From the NCBI GenBank assembly GCA_027483505.1, contig JAIXUP010000084.1, forward strand, positions 1 through 45,244: a DNA stretch of 45,244 nucleotides, given 5' to 3'. A program made the translations under genes and the position numbers. Origin of the DNA: Hyphomicrobiales bacterium (GTDB lineage: Bacteria; Pseudomonadota; Alphaproteobacteria; Rhizobiales; Beijerinckiaceae). The notes under the pieces were generated by a model that was not told the origin of the DNA, did no database searches, and saw only the letters and a program-made list of their open reading frames with translations. The stretch's first letter is position 1. The number at the start of each line of letters is the position of its first letter. Positions 16,384 through 26,340 of the stretch are shown here, piece after piece.

Positions 16384-18318
16384 ATGCCGTATACACCCAT
16401 GCTTGATCAGGTCCGGCTGCCCGCGGACACCCGTCACCTGACCATCGCCGAGCTGAAGCAGCTTGCAGATGATGTGCGGCAGGAAACCATCGACACAGTG
16501 TCGGTCACCGGCGGCCATCTGGGCGCGGGCTTGGGCGTCGTCGAACTGACGGTGGCCCTGCACCACGTCTTCGAGACGCCGCGCGACAAGCTGATCTGGG
16601 ATGTCGGGCACCAGTGCTACCCGCACAAGATCCTGACCGGACGGCGTGACCGCATCCGCACGCTCCGGCAGGGCGGCGGGCTCTCCGGGTTCACCAAGCG
16701 CAGCGAGAGTGAGTATGATCCGTTCGGCGCGGCCCATGCCTCGACCTCGATCTCGGCTGGTCTCGGCTTTGCCGTGGGCCGTGATATCCAAGGCCAGGAT
16801 TTCAACGTTGTCTGCGTGATCGGCGATGGCGCGTTGACGGGCGGCATGGCCTACGAGGCCATGAACAATGCCGGCGCGATGAACAGCCGTCTGATCGTCA
16901 TTCTCAATGACAATGAGATGTCGATTTCGCCGCCTGTGGGCGCGCTCTCGAACTATCTCGCCCGCATGCTGTCGAGCCAGAGCTACATGTCCCTGCGCGA
17001 CATGGGCAAGCGCCTGACCGCAAAATTCGGCAAGACCGTCGAGGACAGCGTCACCCGCGCCATGGAGCACGCGCGTGGCTTCCTCACCCACGGCACCCTG
17101 TTCGAGGAGCTGGGCTTCTATCATATCGGCCCGGTCGACGGGCACAATCTCGACGTACTCGTGCCGGTGCTGATGAACGCCAAGGCGGCCACCGACGGCC
17201 CGATCCTGGTGCACGTCATCACCCGCAAGGGCCACGGCTACCAGCCTGCGGAAGTGGCCAATGACAAGCTGCATGGCGTGGTGAAGTTCGACATCGCCAG
17301 CGGCAAGCAGATCAAGCCGCCGTCGAACGCGCCGTCATATACCAAGGTCTTCGCGCAAAGCCTGATCAAGGAAGCCCGCAAGGACCCCTCGATCGTGGCG
17401 ATCACCGCCGCGATGCCGACCGGAACGGGTCTCGACCAGTTCGCCAAGGAGTTCGCCGACCGCTGCTTCGACGTCGGCATTGCCGAGCAGCACGCCGTGA
17501 CCTTCGCCGCAGGACTGGCCGCACAGGGACTGAAACCGTTCTGCGCTGTGTATTCCAGCTTCCTGCAGCGCGGCTACGACCAGATCATCCATGATTGCGC
17601 CATCCAGGGCCTGCCGGTCCGCTTTGCGCTTGACCGTGCCGGGTTGGTCGGCGCCGACGGTCCGACCCATGCCGGGGCCTTCGATGTGGCCTATCTCGCC
17701 TGCGTGCCGAATCTGGTGATCATGTCGCCGGCGGATGAAGCCGAGATGGTGCATATGGTGGCGACAGCCGCCGCTTATGATGCCGGCCCGATCGCCTTCC
17801 GCTATCCGCGCGGTGACGGCGTCGGCGTCGAACTGCCGGACGAGGGCAAGGTCCTGCCGATCGGCAAGGGCCGCATCATCAGCGAAGGCTCGCGCGTCGC
17901 GCTGCTCTCCTTCGGCACGCGGCTCGGCGAATGCCTGAAGGCGGCGGCTGCGCTGGAAGAACTCGGCGTGACGCCGACCATCGCCGATGCCCGCTTCGCC
18001 AAGCCGCTCGATCTTGAGCTCATCACCAGTCTCGCCACCAGCCATGACATCCTGGTCACCGTCGAGGAAGGCTCGGCCGGCGGCTTTGGCGCCCATGTGC
18101 TCCACGCGCTGGCCAGCCTGGGTCTGCTGGACGGCAGCCTCAAGGTCCGCACCATGGTCCTGCCGGATGTCTTTCAGGATCACGACACATCGGAGGCCAT
18201 GTACCGCGAGGCCGGTCTCGACGCCCAGGGAATCGTCGAGACGGTCACGGGCCTGCTGAGGCCACGGCACTATGTGGCGCCGTCTGCGGCTGAGAGCTTC
18301 GTGCTTCAGGACCGCTGA
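16384..18318 (+). CDS. dxs: 1-deoxy-D-xylulose-5-phosphate synthase
   Basis: 644 residues. DXS condenses pyruvate and glyceraldehyde 3-phosphate to DXP, the first step of the MEP isoprenoid pathway that feeds carotenoids, quinones and the phytyl/geranylgeranyl tail of bacteriochlorophyll. The ThDP-binding motif is seen as [18 protein letters not shown] with the closing [15 protein letters not shown]. The catalytic region [15 protein letters not shown] and the transketolase pyrimidine domain ([10 protein letters not shown]) are present. Full family length. ATG 16384 is preferred, as GGGGGA lies about 7 bases before it; ATGs at 16360, 16363 and 16378 are in frame. The PpsR-type palindrome upstream suggests co-regulation with the PGC. 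Confidence 0.95.
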   Translation: MPYTPMLDQVRLPADTRHLTIAELKQLADDVRQETIDTVSVTGGHLGAGLGVVELTVALHHVFETPRDKLIWDVGHQCYPHKILTGRRDRIRTLRQGGGLSGFTKRSESEYDPFGAAHASTSISAGLGFAVGRDIQGQDFNVVCVIGDGALTGGMAYEAMNNAGAMNSRLIVILNDNEMSISPPVGALSNYLARMLSSQSYMSLRDMGKRLTAKFGKTVEDSVTRAMEHARGFLTHGTLFEELGFYHIGPVDGHNLDVLVPVLMNAKAATDGPILVHVITRKGHGYQPAEVANDKLHGVVKFDIASGKQIKPPSNAPSYTKVFAQSLIKEARKDPSIVAITAAMPTGTGLDQFAKEFADRCFDVGIAEQHAVTFAAGLAAQGLKPFCAVYSSFLQRGYDQIIHDCAIQGLPVRFALDRAGLVGADGPTHAGAFDVAYLACVPNLVIMSPADEAEMVHMVATAAAYDAGPIAFRYPRGDGVGVELPDEGKVLPIGKGRIISEGSRVALLSFGTRLGECLKAAAALEELGVTPTIADARFAKPLDLELITSLATSHDILVTVEEGSAGGFGAHVLHALASLGLLDGSLKVRTMVLPDVFQDHDTSEAMYREAGLDAQGIVETVTGLLRPRHYVAPSAAESFVLQDR

Positions 18319-18378
18319 GCTTCCGCCTGAATCGCGGCCGGCATGCTCTCCGCGCGGTTCCGTCCTTCGCCGGCGGCG

Positions 18379-18419
18379 TTGACATCGCCGGCGCGCCACG
18401 GAACATTCAAGCCTTGTTC
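18379..18419 (+). promoter_or_regulatory. Possible cycA promoter with overlapping inverted repeat
   Basis: TTGACA (18379-18384) is followed after 17 bases by AACATT, a poor -10. An inverted repeat GAACA-N9-TGTTC (18401-18419) overlaps the -10 and could be an operator. The remainder of the 18319-18550 gap shows no gene. This is a by-eye prediction. Confidence 0.3.
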
Positions 18420-18550
18420 AGCGTTGCTGGCGTATCAGGGCGCTGCGGCAGTTGGAAGCAGCAAAATCCAGCGCTCTTGTAAGCACGTATCAGAGGTGTG
18501 TTTAAGAACAGGTCGTCCCGCACGGCGGCACATAACGGAGGTTACCCCAC

Positions 18551-18952
18551 ATGCGTTCAGCAATGTTTCTGTCAGGTGCAGCTCTTGCGCTTGGCCTGAT
18601 GACGCCCACCCTCGCTTCGGCTCAGGATGCAGCCGCCGGTGAGCGTCTGTTCAACCAGTGCCGCGCCTGCCACCAGGTCGGCGAGACGGCGCGCAATGGG
18701 GTCGGCCCGGTGCTCAACGGATTGTTTGCTGGCCGCAAGGCCGGGACCTGGGCCGGATACACCTATTCCGACGCCTACAAGTCCCTGGACAAGACCTGGA
18801 ACGAGGACAACTTCCGCATCTATATCAAGGACCCGCGCGGCGTGACGCCCGGCACGAAGATGGTCTATGCGGGCATGAAGGATGACACGCAGATCACGAA
18901 CCTGATCGCCTTCCTCAAGCAGTACGCAGCAGACGGCAAGCGCACCCAGTGA
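18551..18952 (+). CDS. cycA: Cytochrome c2 (class I c-type cytochrome)
   Basis: 133 residues with a signal peptide (about 1-24, TLASA|QDAA), so periplasmic. The heme site is CRACH (C37, C40, H41), and the distal Met ligand is M104 in GTKMVYAG. Length and pattern match small soluble cytochrome c2, which carries electrons from the cytochrome bc1 complex to the reaction centre (or to an oxidase). GGAGG nine bases before ATG 18551 supports the start. It sits between dxs and the end of the photosynthesis superoperon and converges with hemA on a shared hairpin terminator. Confidence 0.9.
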   Translation: MRSAMFLSGAALALGLMTPTLASAQDAAAGERLFNQCRACHQVGETARNGVGPVLNGLFAGRKAGTWAGYTYSDAYKSLDKTWNEDNFRIYIKDPRGVTPGTKMVYAGMKDDTQITNLIAFLKQYAADGKRTQ

Positions 18953-18976
18953 CGCCGCTAGCCAGTTGAGAATGTC

Positions 18977-19004
18977 AAAGGGCGCTGGCGACAGCGCCCT
19001 TTTT
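18977..19004 (+). terminator. Rho-independent terminator of cycA
   Basis: AAAGGGCGCTG and CAGCGCCCTTT form an 11-bp stem around a GCGA tetraloop, with five T bases at 19000-19004, 25 bases after the cycA stop. On the other strand, the same stem follows hemA with only three T, so it may also weakly end the leftward superoperon. Confidence 0.88.
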
Positions 19005-19015
19005 GTCGGGCGCAA

Positions 19016-20404
19016 TCAACTGCGGTTGAACATGCCCTCGTCGCGCCAGATCGTTTCCAGCGCATGCGCCAGGTGCTCGATGTCGGCGTCGGTGTGCATC
19101 GGAGTCGGCGTGATGCGCAGGCGCTCGGTTCCGCGCGGCACCGTGGGATAATTGATCGGCTGCACGTAGATGTCGTGCTCCGCCAGCAGGCGATCGGAGA
19201 TGCGCTTGCAGGCCACCGGGTCTCCCACCATCACCGGCACGATGTGGCTGACATTGTCCATCATCGGGATGCCGGCCTTGCCGAGCTTGGCGCGCACCTT
19301 CGCCACATTGGCCTGGTGTTGCAGCCGTTCGGCTGAACTCGCTTTCAGATGGCGGATCGAGGCGGCGGCGCCGGCCGCAACGAAGGGCGGCAGCGCTGTG
19401 GTGAAGATGAAGCCGGAAGAGAAGCTGCGCACGAAATCGCACAACGCGTGCGACCCGGCGATATAGCCGCCGACAACGCCGATGGCCTTGCCGAGTGTGC
19501 CCTCGATCACGGTCAGGCGATGGCTGAGTCCTTCGCGGTCGGCGATGCCGCCGCCCTTGGGACCATACAGGCCGACCGCATGCACCTCATCGAGATAGGT
19601 CATCGCGCCGTAGGCGTCAGCCACGTCGCAGATCGCCTCGATCGGCCCGATGTCGCCATCCATCGAGTAGACGGATTCGAAGGCTACCAGCTTCGGTGTG
19701 CGAGGATCGAGCGCGGCCAGCTTGCGTTCGAGATCACCCACATCGTTGTGACGGAAAATCTGCACCGGCGCGCGGCTGTGACGGATGCCCTCGATCATCG
19801 AGGCGTGATTGCCGGCATCCGACAGGATCACGCAACCGGGGATGTTGGCGGCCAGCGTCGACAGCGTGGCCCAGTTCGAGACATAGCCCGAGGTGAACAG
19901 GAGCGCGGCCTCCTTGTCGTGCAGGCCGGCGAGTTCCTGCTCGAGCAGCACGTGGTGGTGGTTGGTGCCGGCAATGTTGCGCGTGCCGCCGGCGCCCGCG
20001 CCGCACTCGTCCAATGCCGCGTGAATGGCATCCATCACGTCCGGGTGCTGGCCCATGCCGAGATAGTCGTTCGAGCACCAGACGGTGACGACCTGTTCGG
20101 CGCCATCGCGCAGGTGGGTCGCCTTCGGGAAAGCGCCGCGATGACGCTTGAGGTCGGCGAAGACGCGGTAGCGGCCTTCGGTCTTGAGGCTGTCGAGCTT
20201 GCCCTTGAAGAACACCTCGTAGTCGAGGAAGGGCGAAGTTTCCGGCGGCTTGCGGAAGGCCATCCGGTCGGGATGCTGCGGCTTGGCCGGCGAGCGCCTG
20301 TCGCCGCCCTTTGCGGTCCGCGGCGCGGACCGCACGCCCACCATGCCGGCGTCGTCAGAGTGCCGGGACATGTCCTGGTGGTGGGTTTCGCTGTCGTCGG
20401 TCAT
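19016..20404 (-). CDS. hemA: 5-aminolevulinate synthase
   Basis: 462 residues. This PLP enzyme condenses glycine and succinyl-CoA to ALA, the first committed step of tetrapyrrole synthesis in alphaproteobacteria (Shemin pathway). Family blocks are clear: [61 protein letters not shown], and the PLP lysine in [17 protein letters not shown] 20404 has GGGGAGA just upstream. The product then carries a polar, Arg/His-rich N-terminal extension of about 60 residues before the usual DYEVFF start; an internal ATG at 20263 lacks a ribosome site. It is last gene of the superoperon, 26 bases after puhE, so it probably serves the phototrophic ALA demand. Confidence 0.95.
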   Translation of the reverse strand: MTDDSETHHQDMSRHSDDAGMVGVRSAPRTAKGGDRRSPAKPQHPDRMAFRKPPETSPFLDYEVFFKGKLDSLKTEGRYRVFADLKRHRGAFPKATHLRDGAEQVVTVWCSNDYLGMGQHPDVMDAIHAALDECGAGAGGTRNIAGTNHHHVLLEQELAGLHDKEAALLFTSGYVSNWATLSTLAANIPGCVILSDAGNHASMIEGIRHSRAPVQIFRHNDVGDLERKLAALDPRTPKLVAFESVYSMDGDIGPIEAICDVADAYGAMTYLDEVHAVGLYGPKGGGIADREGLSHRLTVIEGTLGKAIGVVGGYIAGSHALCDFVRSFSSGFIFTTALPPFVAAGAAASIRHLKASSAERLQHQANVAKVRAKLGKAGIPMMDNVSHIVPVMVGDPVACKRISDRLLAEHDIYVQPINYPTVPRGTERLRITPTPMHTDADIEHLAHALETIWRDEGMFNRS

Positions 20405-20430
20405 GGGTGGTCTCCCCGTCCTTTTTGGTC

Positions 20431-21522
20431 TTATGCAGCACACGCAGCGAAAGCGGCCCCCAGCCGCTCCCGGTCGAAACCCCGGCCCACCGCCGTCACG
20501 CGGGATTGTCTTGAGCCGAAAGGCGCGATCCTGTCGAGAGAGGCCCGCCCATCTGCGACCGCAAACCGCAGCCAGCCGTCAAGCACCTGGACCATGCCGT
20601 CAATCCGCTCCACCTGCCCGAAATCGCCTGTGATCACGGCGTTCAGCACGCGGCTCAGCTCAGACGGATTGCAGGGCCGGTTGAGGTCGGTTGTCCATGT
20701 CACCAGGGTTGCCGATGGTCTCCCCGGCGTCTCGCTGGTGTCGACAGCGGCCGCCGCCTGTTTTTCATGCGACTTCAGGCCCCATGACCACAGCTTTGTC
20801 GCCGACAGCGGCACATAGAGCAGCCAGTGCTCCAGTACCGCCAGCGCCATCAGCGTGGTCAGCAGCAGATAGCCCACCTTCTCGAAGTCCGTGGTGCTGA
20901 AGGCCAGCGCCAGATGCGTCAGAAAGGCGGTGAACAGGGTCGCGGCGGTGATCGCGAACGGGAAGAACCCGTTCATCGGCCGCCGCCGGAAATAGCTCGC
21001 CAGGTATTTCAGATGGCCCGGCAGGAACTCTTCGGGGATGTTCGGAGCGCCGAGGAAGATGTTGATCTTTGTCGACAGCCGCATGATCCACAGCACGGCG
21101 AAGGTCCACAGGCCGAACTGGTTGGCCCCGCCCCACGTCAGGGCAGCGATGATCACCGCAGACGCGAGAATGGCCAGTTCATGGTCGATGAGGGTTTCGG
21201 CAGCATAGCGCAGCCGCATGAAGCCCGTTGCGCCGTCAGGGCAGGGCGTTTTACGCGGGCCGGAGAGATAGCCCATCAGGAAGGCCATCTCGTTCCAGCC
21301 CCAGATCATCAGGGCGCACAGAAAGGCGGTGTAGGCTCCTGATGGCGTTTCCCAGGAACTGGTCACCCAGAGGCCGGCAAGAGCTATGGCCGAGAGCAGG
21401 CTTGCCCCGGCCATGCTCCACCGGAAGGAACTGCGGCCAAGCCCGTCCAGATACAGGATGACGCCCGTGCTCAGCCACCATACGAAGATGGCCAGCAAAA
21501 GGGGCAATCCGATCTCCGACAT
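20431..21522 (-). CDS. puhE: Photosynthetic complex assembly protein PuhE
   Basis: 363 residues (DUF3623 family), an integral membrane protein found only in phototrophic proteobacteria. About seven hydrophobic helices are visible in the first 260 residues. Conserved blocks include [20 protein letters not shown] and [23 protein letters not shown] sequence (here [20 protein letters not shown]). The last 100 residues are soluble. PuhE modulates reaction-centre/LH1 assembly and bacteriochlorophyll production; the mechanism is not well known. An AAGGGGG ribosome site precedes ATG 21522. It follows acsF after 39 bases and precedes hemA. Confidence 0.92.
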   Translation of the reverse strand: MSEIGLPLLLAIFVWWLSTGVILYLDGLGRSSFRWSMAGASLLSAIALAGLWVTSSWETPSGAYTAFLCALMIWGWNEMAFLMGYLSGPRKTPCPDGATGFMRLRYAAETLIDHELAILASAVIIAALTWGGANQFGLWTFAVLWIMRLSTKINIFLGAPNIPEEFLPGHLKYLASYFRRRPMNGFFPFAITAATLFTAFLTHLALAFSTTDFEKVGYLLLTTLMALAVLEHWLLYVPLSATKLWSWGLKSHEKQAAAAVDTSETPGRPSATLVTWTTDLNRPCNPSELSRVLNAVITGDFGQVERIDGMVQVLDGWLRFAVADGRASLDRIAPFGSRQSRVTAVGRGFDRERLGAAFAACAA

Positions 21523-21561
21523 GCAGCTTGCCCCCTTCGTTTCAGCGTGGCCGCGCGGACA

Positions 21562-22629
21562 TCACCAGGCCGGAGCCAGGCGGATGTCCTTTGGCAGTTC
21601 GTTGGATTTCACCGGAATCATGAACAGCCGCAGGAAGGTCAGCGCCCCCGACAGGTTGAGCCCGATGCGCCTCACGCTGCCCATCAGTCCGCCTTCCGCC
21701 TTGGCCGCTTCGGTGGCCAGGACGATTTCGCGCATGCGCCGCAGCCCCGCGATGAAGGCCGGATTGTCGATGTCGATGGTGAACGGAAACACCTGCTTCG
21801 AAATTTCCGACGTGATGCGGAAGACCCGCATGTCGTAATCCTCGATCGAGATGCCGAGCGCCTTGTGGAACTCCGGGCGCATGTGGTCACGCACATACAT
21901 CGTGGCGAACACGGCGAGCAGGAAGAAGCGGATCCACAGCTTGTTGCCGCCCTGAAGCAGCTTGGGGTCCGACCGCATCAGCAGCGCGAAAGCCTCGCCA
22001 TGGCGGAACTCGTCATTGCACCAGTTCTCGAACCACTTGAAGATCGGATGGAAGCGCCGCTCCGGATTCCGCTCGAGCAGACGGTAGATGGTGATGTAGC
22101 GCGCGTAGCCGATCTTTTCCGACAGGTACGTCGCGTACATGATGAACTTGGGCTTGAAGTAGGTGTACTTCTTCGTCTTGGTCAGGAAGCTCATGTCGAC
22201 GCCGACGTCGAAATCCTTGAGGACCTCGTTAATGAAGCCGGCATGACGGCTCTCGTCGCGGGCCATGAAGGAGAACAACTCCTGCATGTCCGGGTTCTTC
22301 ATCCGCTTCTTGATTTCGGAATACAGGATGCAGCCCGAGAACTCGGCTGTCAGGGACGAGACCAGAAAGTCGAGCAGTTCCTTCTGCAGTTCGTCGTTGA
22401 GGCTGGCGGGATCGAACTGGAAATCGTCCGGCCGCTTGAAGTGGTTCTTGTTGGGGTCGGACCGCATCTCGGCCATCAGCCCGTCCCATTCGCGCCGCAC
22501 GAGGCTGACGTCGATCTTGTCCATCGCCTCGTTGTCGGTGGTGTAGAAACGCGGCGACAGGACCGTGTCCTGGGTCGCCATGGCGGTCACATAATTCGGG
22601 GCTCCGCCCCCGCCTTCCTGCGGTATCAT
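21562..22629 (-). CDS. acsF: Oxygen-dependent Mg-protoporphyrin IX monomethyl ester cyclase
   Basis: 355 residues. AcsF forms the isocyclic ring E, giving 3,8-divinyl protochlorophyllide, with O2 and a reductant. It is a membrane-associated diiron protein; the ligand motifs are visible as TAEFSG (E96), YSEI (E105), E126-S-R-H129 and E207-F-R-H210. Length matches the family. ATG 22629 overlaps the stop of bciE (ATGA), so the two are translationally coupled, in line with BciE being required by alphaproteobacterial AcsF. No oxygen-independent bchE is present in the window. Confidence 0.96.
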   Translation of the reverse strand: MIPQEGGGGAPNYVTAMATQDTVLSPRFYTTDNEAMDKIDVSLVRREWDGLMAEMRSDPNKNHFKRPDDFQFDPASLNDELQKELLDFLVSSLTAEFSGCILYSEIKKRMKNPDMQELFSFMARDESRHAGFINEVLKDFDVGVDMSFLTKTKKYTYFKPKFIMYATYLSEKIGYARYITIYRLLERNPERRFHPIFKWFENWCNDEFRHGEAFALLMRSDPKLLQGGNKLWIRFFLLAVFATMYVRDHMRPEFHKALGISIEDYDMRVFRITSEISKQVFPFTIDIDNPAFIAGLRRMREIVLATEAAKAEGGLMGSVRRIGLNLSGALTFLRLFMIPVKSNELPKDIRLAPAW

Positions 22630-22928
22630 TGTGCTCTCCCTGCAGAAAACCCGACTTCGTAGAGTTCAGTCAGTTCGAGGTAGGCAGTCAGCTTGGTGAC
22701 GAAACGGTCCAGCGCCGTGGCGCGCGTGACCGTGGCCATGCGCCGCTCGACGCGGTGTTCGCCGAAGGCGATGGTGGATGGCGCGTCATGCACGATCACG
22801 CTGTCGCCCGGTCCGACCTCTATCCCGTCGAGCACCACATGGGCGTGGACGAATTCGGCCGTGTTGAGCAGGTCGACCGTGCATGGAACCTGGATGGATT
22901 GCCCTCTTCCGAGGAAATACTGGAGCAT
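22626..22928 (-). CDS. bciE: Cyclase auxiliary subunit BciE
   Basis: A 100-residue cytosolic protein directly upstream of and overlapping acsF. In alphaproteobacteria a small protein of this size and position, BciE, is the essential partner of the oxygen-dependent cyclase, the role Ycf54 plays in cyanobacteria. Identification rests on size, order and coupling; I cannot align it here. Start is ATG 22928 ([10 protein letters not shown]), which has AGGGGA about seven bases upstream; a longer frame from 22961 runs back into puhC. Visible features: beta-rich N-terminal half ([29 protein letters not shown]) and an amphipathic C-terminal helix ([20 protein letters not shown]). Confidence 0.75.
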   Translation of the reverse strand: MLQYFLGRGQSIQVPCTVDLLNTAEFVHAHVVLDGIEVGPGDSVIVHDAPSTIAFGEHRVERRMATVTRATALDRFVTKLTAYLELTELYEVGFSAGRAQ

Positions 22929-22938
22929 CTGCCGTCCC

Positions 22939-23382
22939 CTATTGTGGCAGAAGCCTGGCAAAGGCCTCTACGTTGGTTGGGCCGAAGGAATTCAGCACGA
23001 TGCGGATCGTCGTCGCCGTGTCCTCCAGCGTCAGACGTCCATCAGCATGTCGTGCCAGGCGGAAGGGTTTCTCAGGACCCATGCCCTCAAGCTTCCGCTC
23101 CCGGGCTCTTCCGCGCAGCACGCCCCTGATGAAGCCGTCCTGTCCCGGCTCGAGGATGAGGATGATGGCGCCGGTCGCGGCATCCGAGATGCCAACCGAG
23201 CCATCGGCCCTGTCAGCGAACCGGAGGTCACGATACTGCACAACTTCCGGCTCCGGCATCCGTAGGATACCCAAGCCGGTCAGGCGCGCGAACGCCGCGA
23301 ACAGGACGGACAGCACGACCACGAGCAGGACGGCGTGGGCCGGGCGAAACCTGAAACCTGACTTCACGGCGATCGCGCTCAT
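22939..23382 (-). CDS. puhC: Photosynthetic complex assembly protein PuhC
   Basis: 147 residues, one N-terminal membrane helix (AVLLVVVLSVLFAAFARL, about 17-34) and a periplasmic domain. Typical family text: RDLRFADRADGSVGISDA, ILEPGQDGFIRGVLRGRARER and LEDTATTIRIVLNSFGPTN. PuhC helps LH1/reaction-centre core organisation. ATG 23382 is chosen because GAGGA lies eight bases upstream; the frame upstream belongs to puhB. It lies 16 bases after puhB and 10 bases before bciE. Confidence 0.93.
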   Translation of the reverse strand: MSAIAVKSGFRFRPAHAVLLVVVLSVLFAAFARLTGLGILRMPEPEVVQYRDLRFADRADGSVGISDAATGAIILILEPGQDGFIRGVLRGRARERKLEGMGPEKPFRLARHADGRLTLEDTATTIRIVLNSFGPTNVEAFARLLPQ

Positions 23383-23398
23383 GGCTTTTTTCCTCGGA

Positions 23399-24094
23399 TC
23401 AGTGGGCGGGGCGCAGCAGGGCGCCCGCGGCGCCTGCATCTTGCGCAGAAACGGGCCGGGCCGCTTCTTCGGGGCGCAGGGCCGGAACCCGTGCCCCGCT
23501 GAGCGCCGCCGCCAGCAGGTCCGCCACGGCGGATGCGTCCGGCAGCGAACGCAGCATCGGCTCGGGCTTGCTCAGCTTCCACGGGCGCATGTTCGGCCAG
23601 ATCGCCATCACGGCAATCCGGTCATCCTTGGCGAGCTGCAGCGGGATGTCGCCGGTGCCGTCGCCATGGATCTTCAGGGCCGCGCCATCGATCCGCTTGA
23701 ACGGCAGGTTGACCGTGATCGGCAAAGCCACGCCGGATCGCATCAGTACGCGCCGGGTGGTGATCGAATAGATCGTCATCCGCGCATAGGCGTAGGCCAG
23801 CAGCAGCAGGATGCAGAGCGCGGCGAGCGCCACCGGCACCAGCCCCGCGGCATATGACAGGGCTCCGGGCACGCTGGCGCCATCCGCCAGCGATGAGGCG
23901 AAGCGCCAGGCCATCAGCACGCCGAAGTAGATCGCGACCTTGCGCACATGGAAGGCCCGGATCGCGAGCGACCGCCAGCTGGGGGACCCCTGCCAGAGGA
24001 GCCTCTCGCCCTCCGGCAATTCTGCCGGAAGGCCGGGAATGGGCTCGCCCGCATAATCGTCATGCGGGGCGTTGATGAAGCCGCCGCCTGTCAT
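23399..24094 (-). CDS. puhB: Photosynthetic complex assembly protein PuhB
   Basis: 231 residues with a PH-like (bPH2) domain and three hydrophobic helices between about 40 and 115. Typical family segments: LPEGERLLWQGSPSWRSLA, FHVRKVAIYFGVLMAWR, YSITTRRVLMRSGVALP and LAKDDRIAVMAIWPNMRPW. PuhB assists assembly of the reaction centre. The C-terminal 40 residues are Ala/Pro-rich and variable. ATG overlaps the puhA stop (ATGA). Confidence 0.95.
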   Translation of the reverse strand: MTGGGFINAPHDDYAGEPIPGLPAELPEGERLLWQGSPSWRSLAIRAFHVRKVAIYFGVLMAWRFASSLADGASVPGALSYAAGLVPVALAALCILLLLAYAYARMTIYSITTRRVLMRSGVALPITVNLPFKRIDGAALKIHGDGTGDIPLQLAKDDRIAVMAIWPNMRPWKLSKPEPMLRSLPDASAVADLLAAALSGARVPALRPEEAARPVSAQDAGAAGALLRPAH

Positions 24095-24879
24095 AGGAAG
24101 GGATCCGCGCGCTGTGCGGAGGCATAGAGCGTGCCGCCGCCGTAGTAGCCCATGATCTTGTCTTCCTCGAGCAGCGTCACCTGGTCAGGGTTCTTCAGGC
24201 CCGGCACATTGGCAAAATGCTTGGCGAAGATGGCCTTGACGCGGGCCTGCCGCTTGGCGCCGTCGATGCGGGTGAAGTTGGTCGGCAGCAACACGTTGCG
24301 CACGCCGCCTGCCACCGGAACCTCGACCTCCATGTAGCGCATCACGTATTCGGCGCGGTCGATCCAGATGTCCTTGACGACCCCGGCCCGCTTGCCGTCG
24401 CCGCCGATGACCTCCATGCCGACCGGATTGGGGTCGCGGCCCTCGACATGGAAGTCCTTGGCCACGCGCAGCGGCTCGAGGCGGTTCTTGCCATTGTGCA
24501 GGATGTCAGGCGTGTCCGCGCGCTCGGCCCATGAGCCGGGGCCGACGCCAGCCAGCATCGGGTCGCCGACCGGCTCTAGCGGCGCGCCCGGCCAAGGCTC
24601 GAGCGCCTTCAGCGGATGGTTGCGCGTGTCAGGATTGCCGTCGGCCGCGATCAGCTTGTCCGCGCCGAAGGCCATCTTGAAGCTCTTCGGGGGCGGCGGC
24701 GCAGGCCAGCCGACGATCTGGTAGCGGTTGTAGCGGTCCTGGGTGTCCTTGGCGAGCGGATAGCCCTCGCGCTTGCTCTCCCTGTGCAGGTACCAGATCA
24801 GGCCTGCGAAGAAGATCAGGAACATCCAGAAACTGATCACGGCGAGATCGAAGCCGAGTGGACTGGAGCCGGGTAACAT
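24091..24879 (-). CDS. puhA: Photosynthetic reaction centre H subunit
   Basis: 262 residues. The H subunit caps the L/M core on the cytoplasmic side and shapes proton delivery to QB. One N-terminal membrane helix (about 10-31, VISFWMFLIFFAGLIWYLHR) is followed by the PRC-barrel cytoplasmic domain with LEPLRVAKDFHVEGRDPNP, GGDGKRAGVVKDIWIDRAE and LLEEDKIMGYYGGG. Full length for the family. AGGAGG seven bases before ATG 24879. The L, M and cytochrome subunits (puf genes) are not in the window. Confidence 0.97.
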   Translation of the reverse strand: MLPGSSPLGFDLAVISFWMFLIFFAGLIWYLHRESKREGYPLAKDTQDRYNRYQIVGWPAPPPPKSFKMAFGADKLIAADGNPDTRNHPLKALEPWPGAPLEPVGDPMLAGVGPGSWAERADTPDILHNGKNRLEPLRVAKDFHVEGRDPNPVGMEVIGGDGKRAGVVKDIWIDRAEYVMRYMEVEVPVAGGVRNVLLPTNFTRIDGAKRQARVKAIFAKHFANVPGLKNPDQVTLLEEDKIMGYYGGGTLYASAQRADPFL

Positions 24880-24906
24880 GTGGTGCCTCCTGGGTATTGG
24901 CTCGGG

Positions 24907-26340
24907 CTAGCTGGGGAGTTGGGCCAGGCCGAAGGTTGAGGGGGATGCGGGCTTGGTCTCGGCCGTGCGGCCCACGAGGGGGCCGATCGCGACAAGAGTC
25001 ATGAAGAGCAGCAGGATTTCGACGTGGTAGACCACGGAATAGCCGACGGAGGGGTCGGTCAGGGCGGAGCCGAGCAGGCCCTTTTCGGCCATGTGGCTGA
25101 CGATGTCGCGCACGATGCCACCCGCTCCGACCGAGCAGCCCATGGCCAGCGCCTGCACCGCGCCCCAGGCCCCGAGTGCAAGGCCGGTTCCGGCTTCTTT
25201 CTCGAGCGCCATGGCGCCGGTGAGCGTGCCCACGGAGAACAGCCCGCCGCCAAAGCCGATCAGCACGGTGCCGATCCGGAACAGCATCGGCACATCCATC
25301 GGAGCCGAAAGGATGACGCACGCGAAGGCCAGCAGCCCGACAACTGCGCCATAGGCGGCGATGCGGCATGGGTCCATGCCGCGCATGAGTTGCCGCGCGG
25401 CGAGGCCGAAGGCCAGCAGCGCGCCGGTGGCCATCAGACCGGTCAGTGCCGTGGTTTCGCCAACGCTGAGCTTGAGGATTTCGCCGCCATAGGGCTCCAG
25501 CACGACGTCCTGCATGTTGAAGGCAGCCGTGCCGAGCGCGACGGCGACGAGGAAGCGCTTGGCCCGCCCGGCGCTGGCGAACCTGGCCCAGACCTCGCGG
25601 AATGCAGGCGCCTCGGCTTCTTCGCGCGCACGGTCCGGATTGCGGGCTTCCTGCTTCCACAGCGCGATGAGATTGAGGACCAAGGTCATCGAGGCTGCTC
25701 CCTGGACGACCTGGATCAGCCTGATCTGGCTGAAATCAGCGAGGAGGAGCGAGAAGGCCAGCCCCGAAATGACCATGCCGATCAGGAGCATGGTGTACAT
25801 CAGGGCCACCACCCGTGGCCGCGCCGACTCAGGCGCAAGGTCGGTTGCCAGCGCAAGGCCGGCTGTCTGCGTCGTCTGCAGGCCCGCGCCGACGGCGAGG
25901 AACGCGACGGCTGAGGCGACATGGCCGATCCACCAAGGACCCCAAGTGTCGCCTGACAGCAGGATCAGCGCGAACGGCATGATCGCCAGCCCGCCGAACT
26001 GCATCAGCGTGCCCATCCAGATATAGGGCACGCGCCGCCAGCCGAAGGCCGACCTGTGATGGTCCGACTTGAAGCCGACCAGCGCCCGGAACGGCGCGAA
26101 GACCAGCGGGATCGCGACCATCACCGCGACAAGCGAGGCGGCGACGTTCATCTCGACGATCAGCACCCGGTTCAACGTCCCGATCAGAAGCACGGTGGCC
26201 ATGCCGACCGAGACCTGGAACAGCGACAGGCGCAGGAGCTTCTTCAGCGGCAATCCTTCGCTTCCCGCGTCGGCAAAAGGCAGCAGCGTCAGGCCGAACC
26301 TGCGCCACTCGTCAGCCAGTGCCTGAAGCTCGGGTCTCAT
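24907..26340 (-). CDS. lhaA: Light-harvesting 1 assembly protein LhaA (PucC family)
   Basis: 477 residues with about 12 membrane helices, PucC/LhaA branch of the MFS fold. Characteristic text: LRLSLFQVSVGMATVLLIG, LNRVLIVEMNVAASLVA, RALVGFKSDHHRSAFGWRR and MQDVVLEPYGGEILKLSVGE. It delivers bacteriochlorophyll or antenna subunits for LH1 assembly. ATG 26340 forms an ATGA overlap with the bchM stop; a GTG two codons earlier (26346) has the better-spaced GGAG and is a fair alternative. A second PucC-family member, bch2, lies at 38.2 kb. Confidence 0.95.
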   Translation of the reverse strand: MRPELQALADEWRRFGLTLLPFADAGSEGLPLKKLLRLSLFQVSVGMATVLLIGTLNRVLIVEMNVAASLVAVMVAIPLVFAPFRALVGFKSDHHRSAFGWRRVPYIWMGTLMQFGGLAIMPFALILLSGDTWGPWWIGHVASAVAFLAVGAGLQTTQTAGLALATDLAPESARPRVVALMYTMLLIGMVISGLAFSLLLADFSQIRLIQVVQGAASMTLVLNLIALWKQEARNPDRAREEAEAPAFREVWARFASAGRAKRFLVAVALGTAAFNMQDVVLEPYGGEILKLSVGETTALTGLMATGALLAFGLAARQLMRGMDPCRIAAYGAVVGLLAFACVILSAPMDVPMLFRIGTVLIGFGGGLFSVGTLTGAMALEKEAGTGLALGAWGAVQALAMGCSVGAGGIVRDIVSHMAEKGLLGSALTDPSVGYSVVYHVEILLLFMTLVAIGPLVGRTAETKPASPSTFGLAQLPS

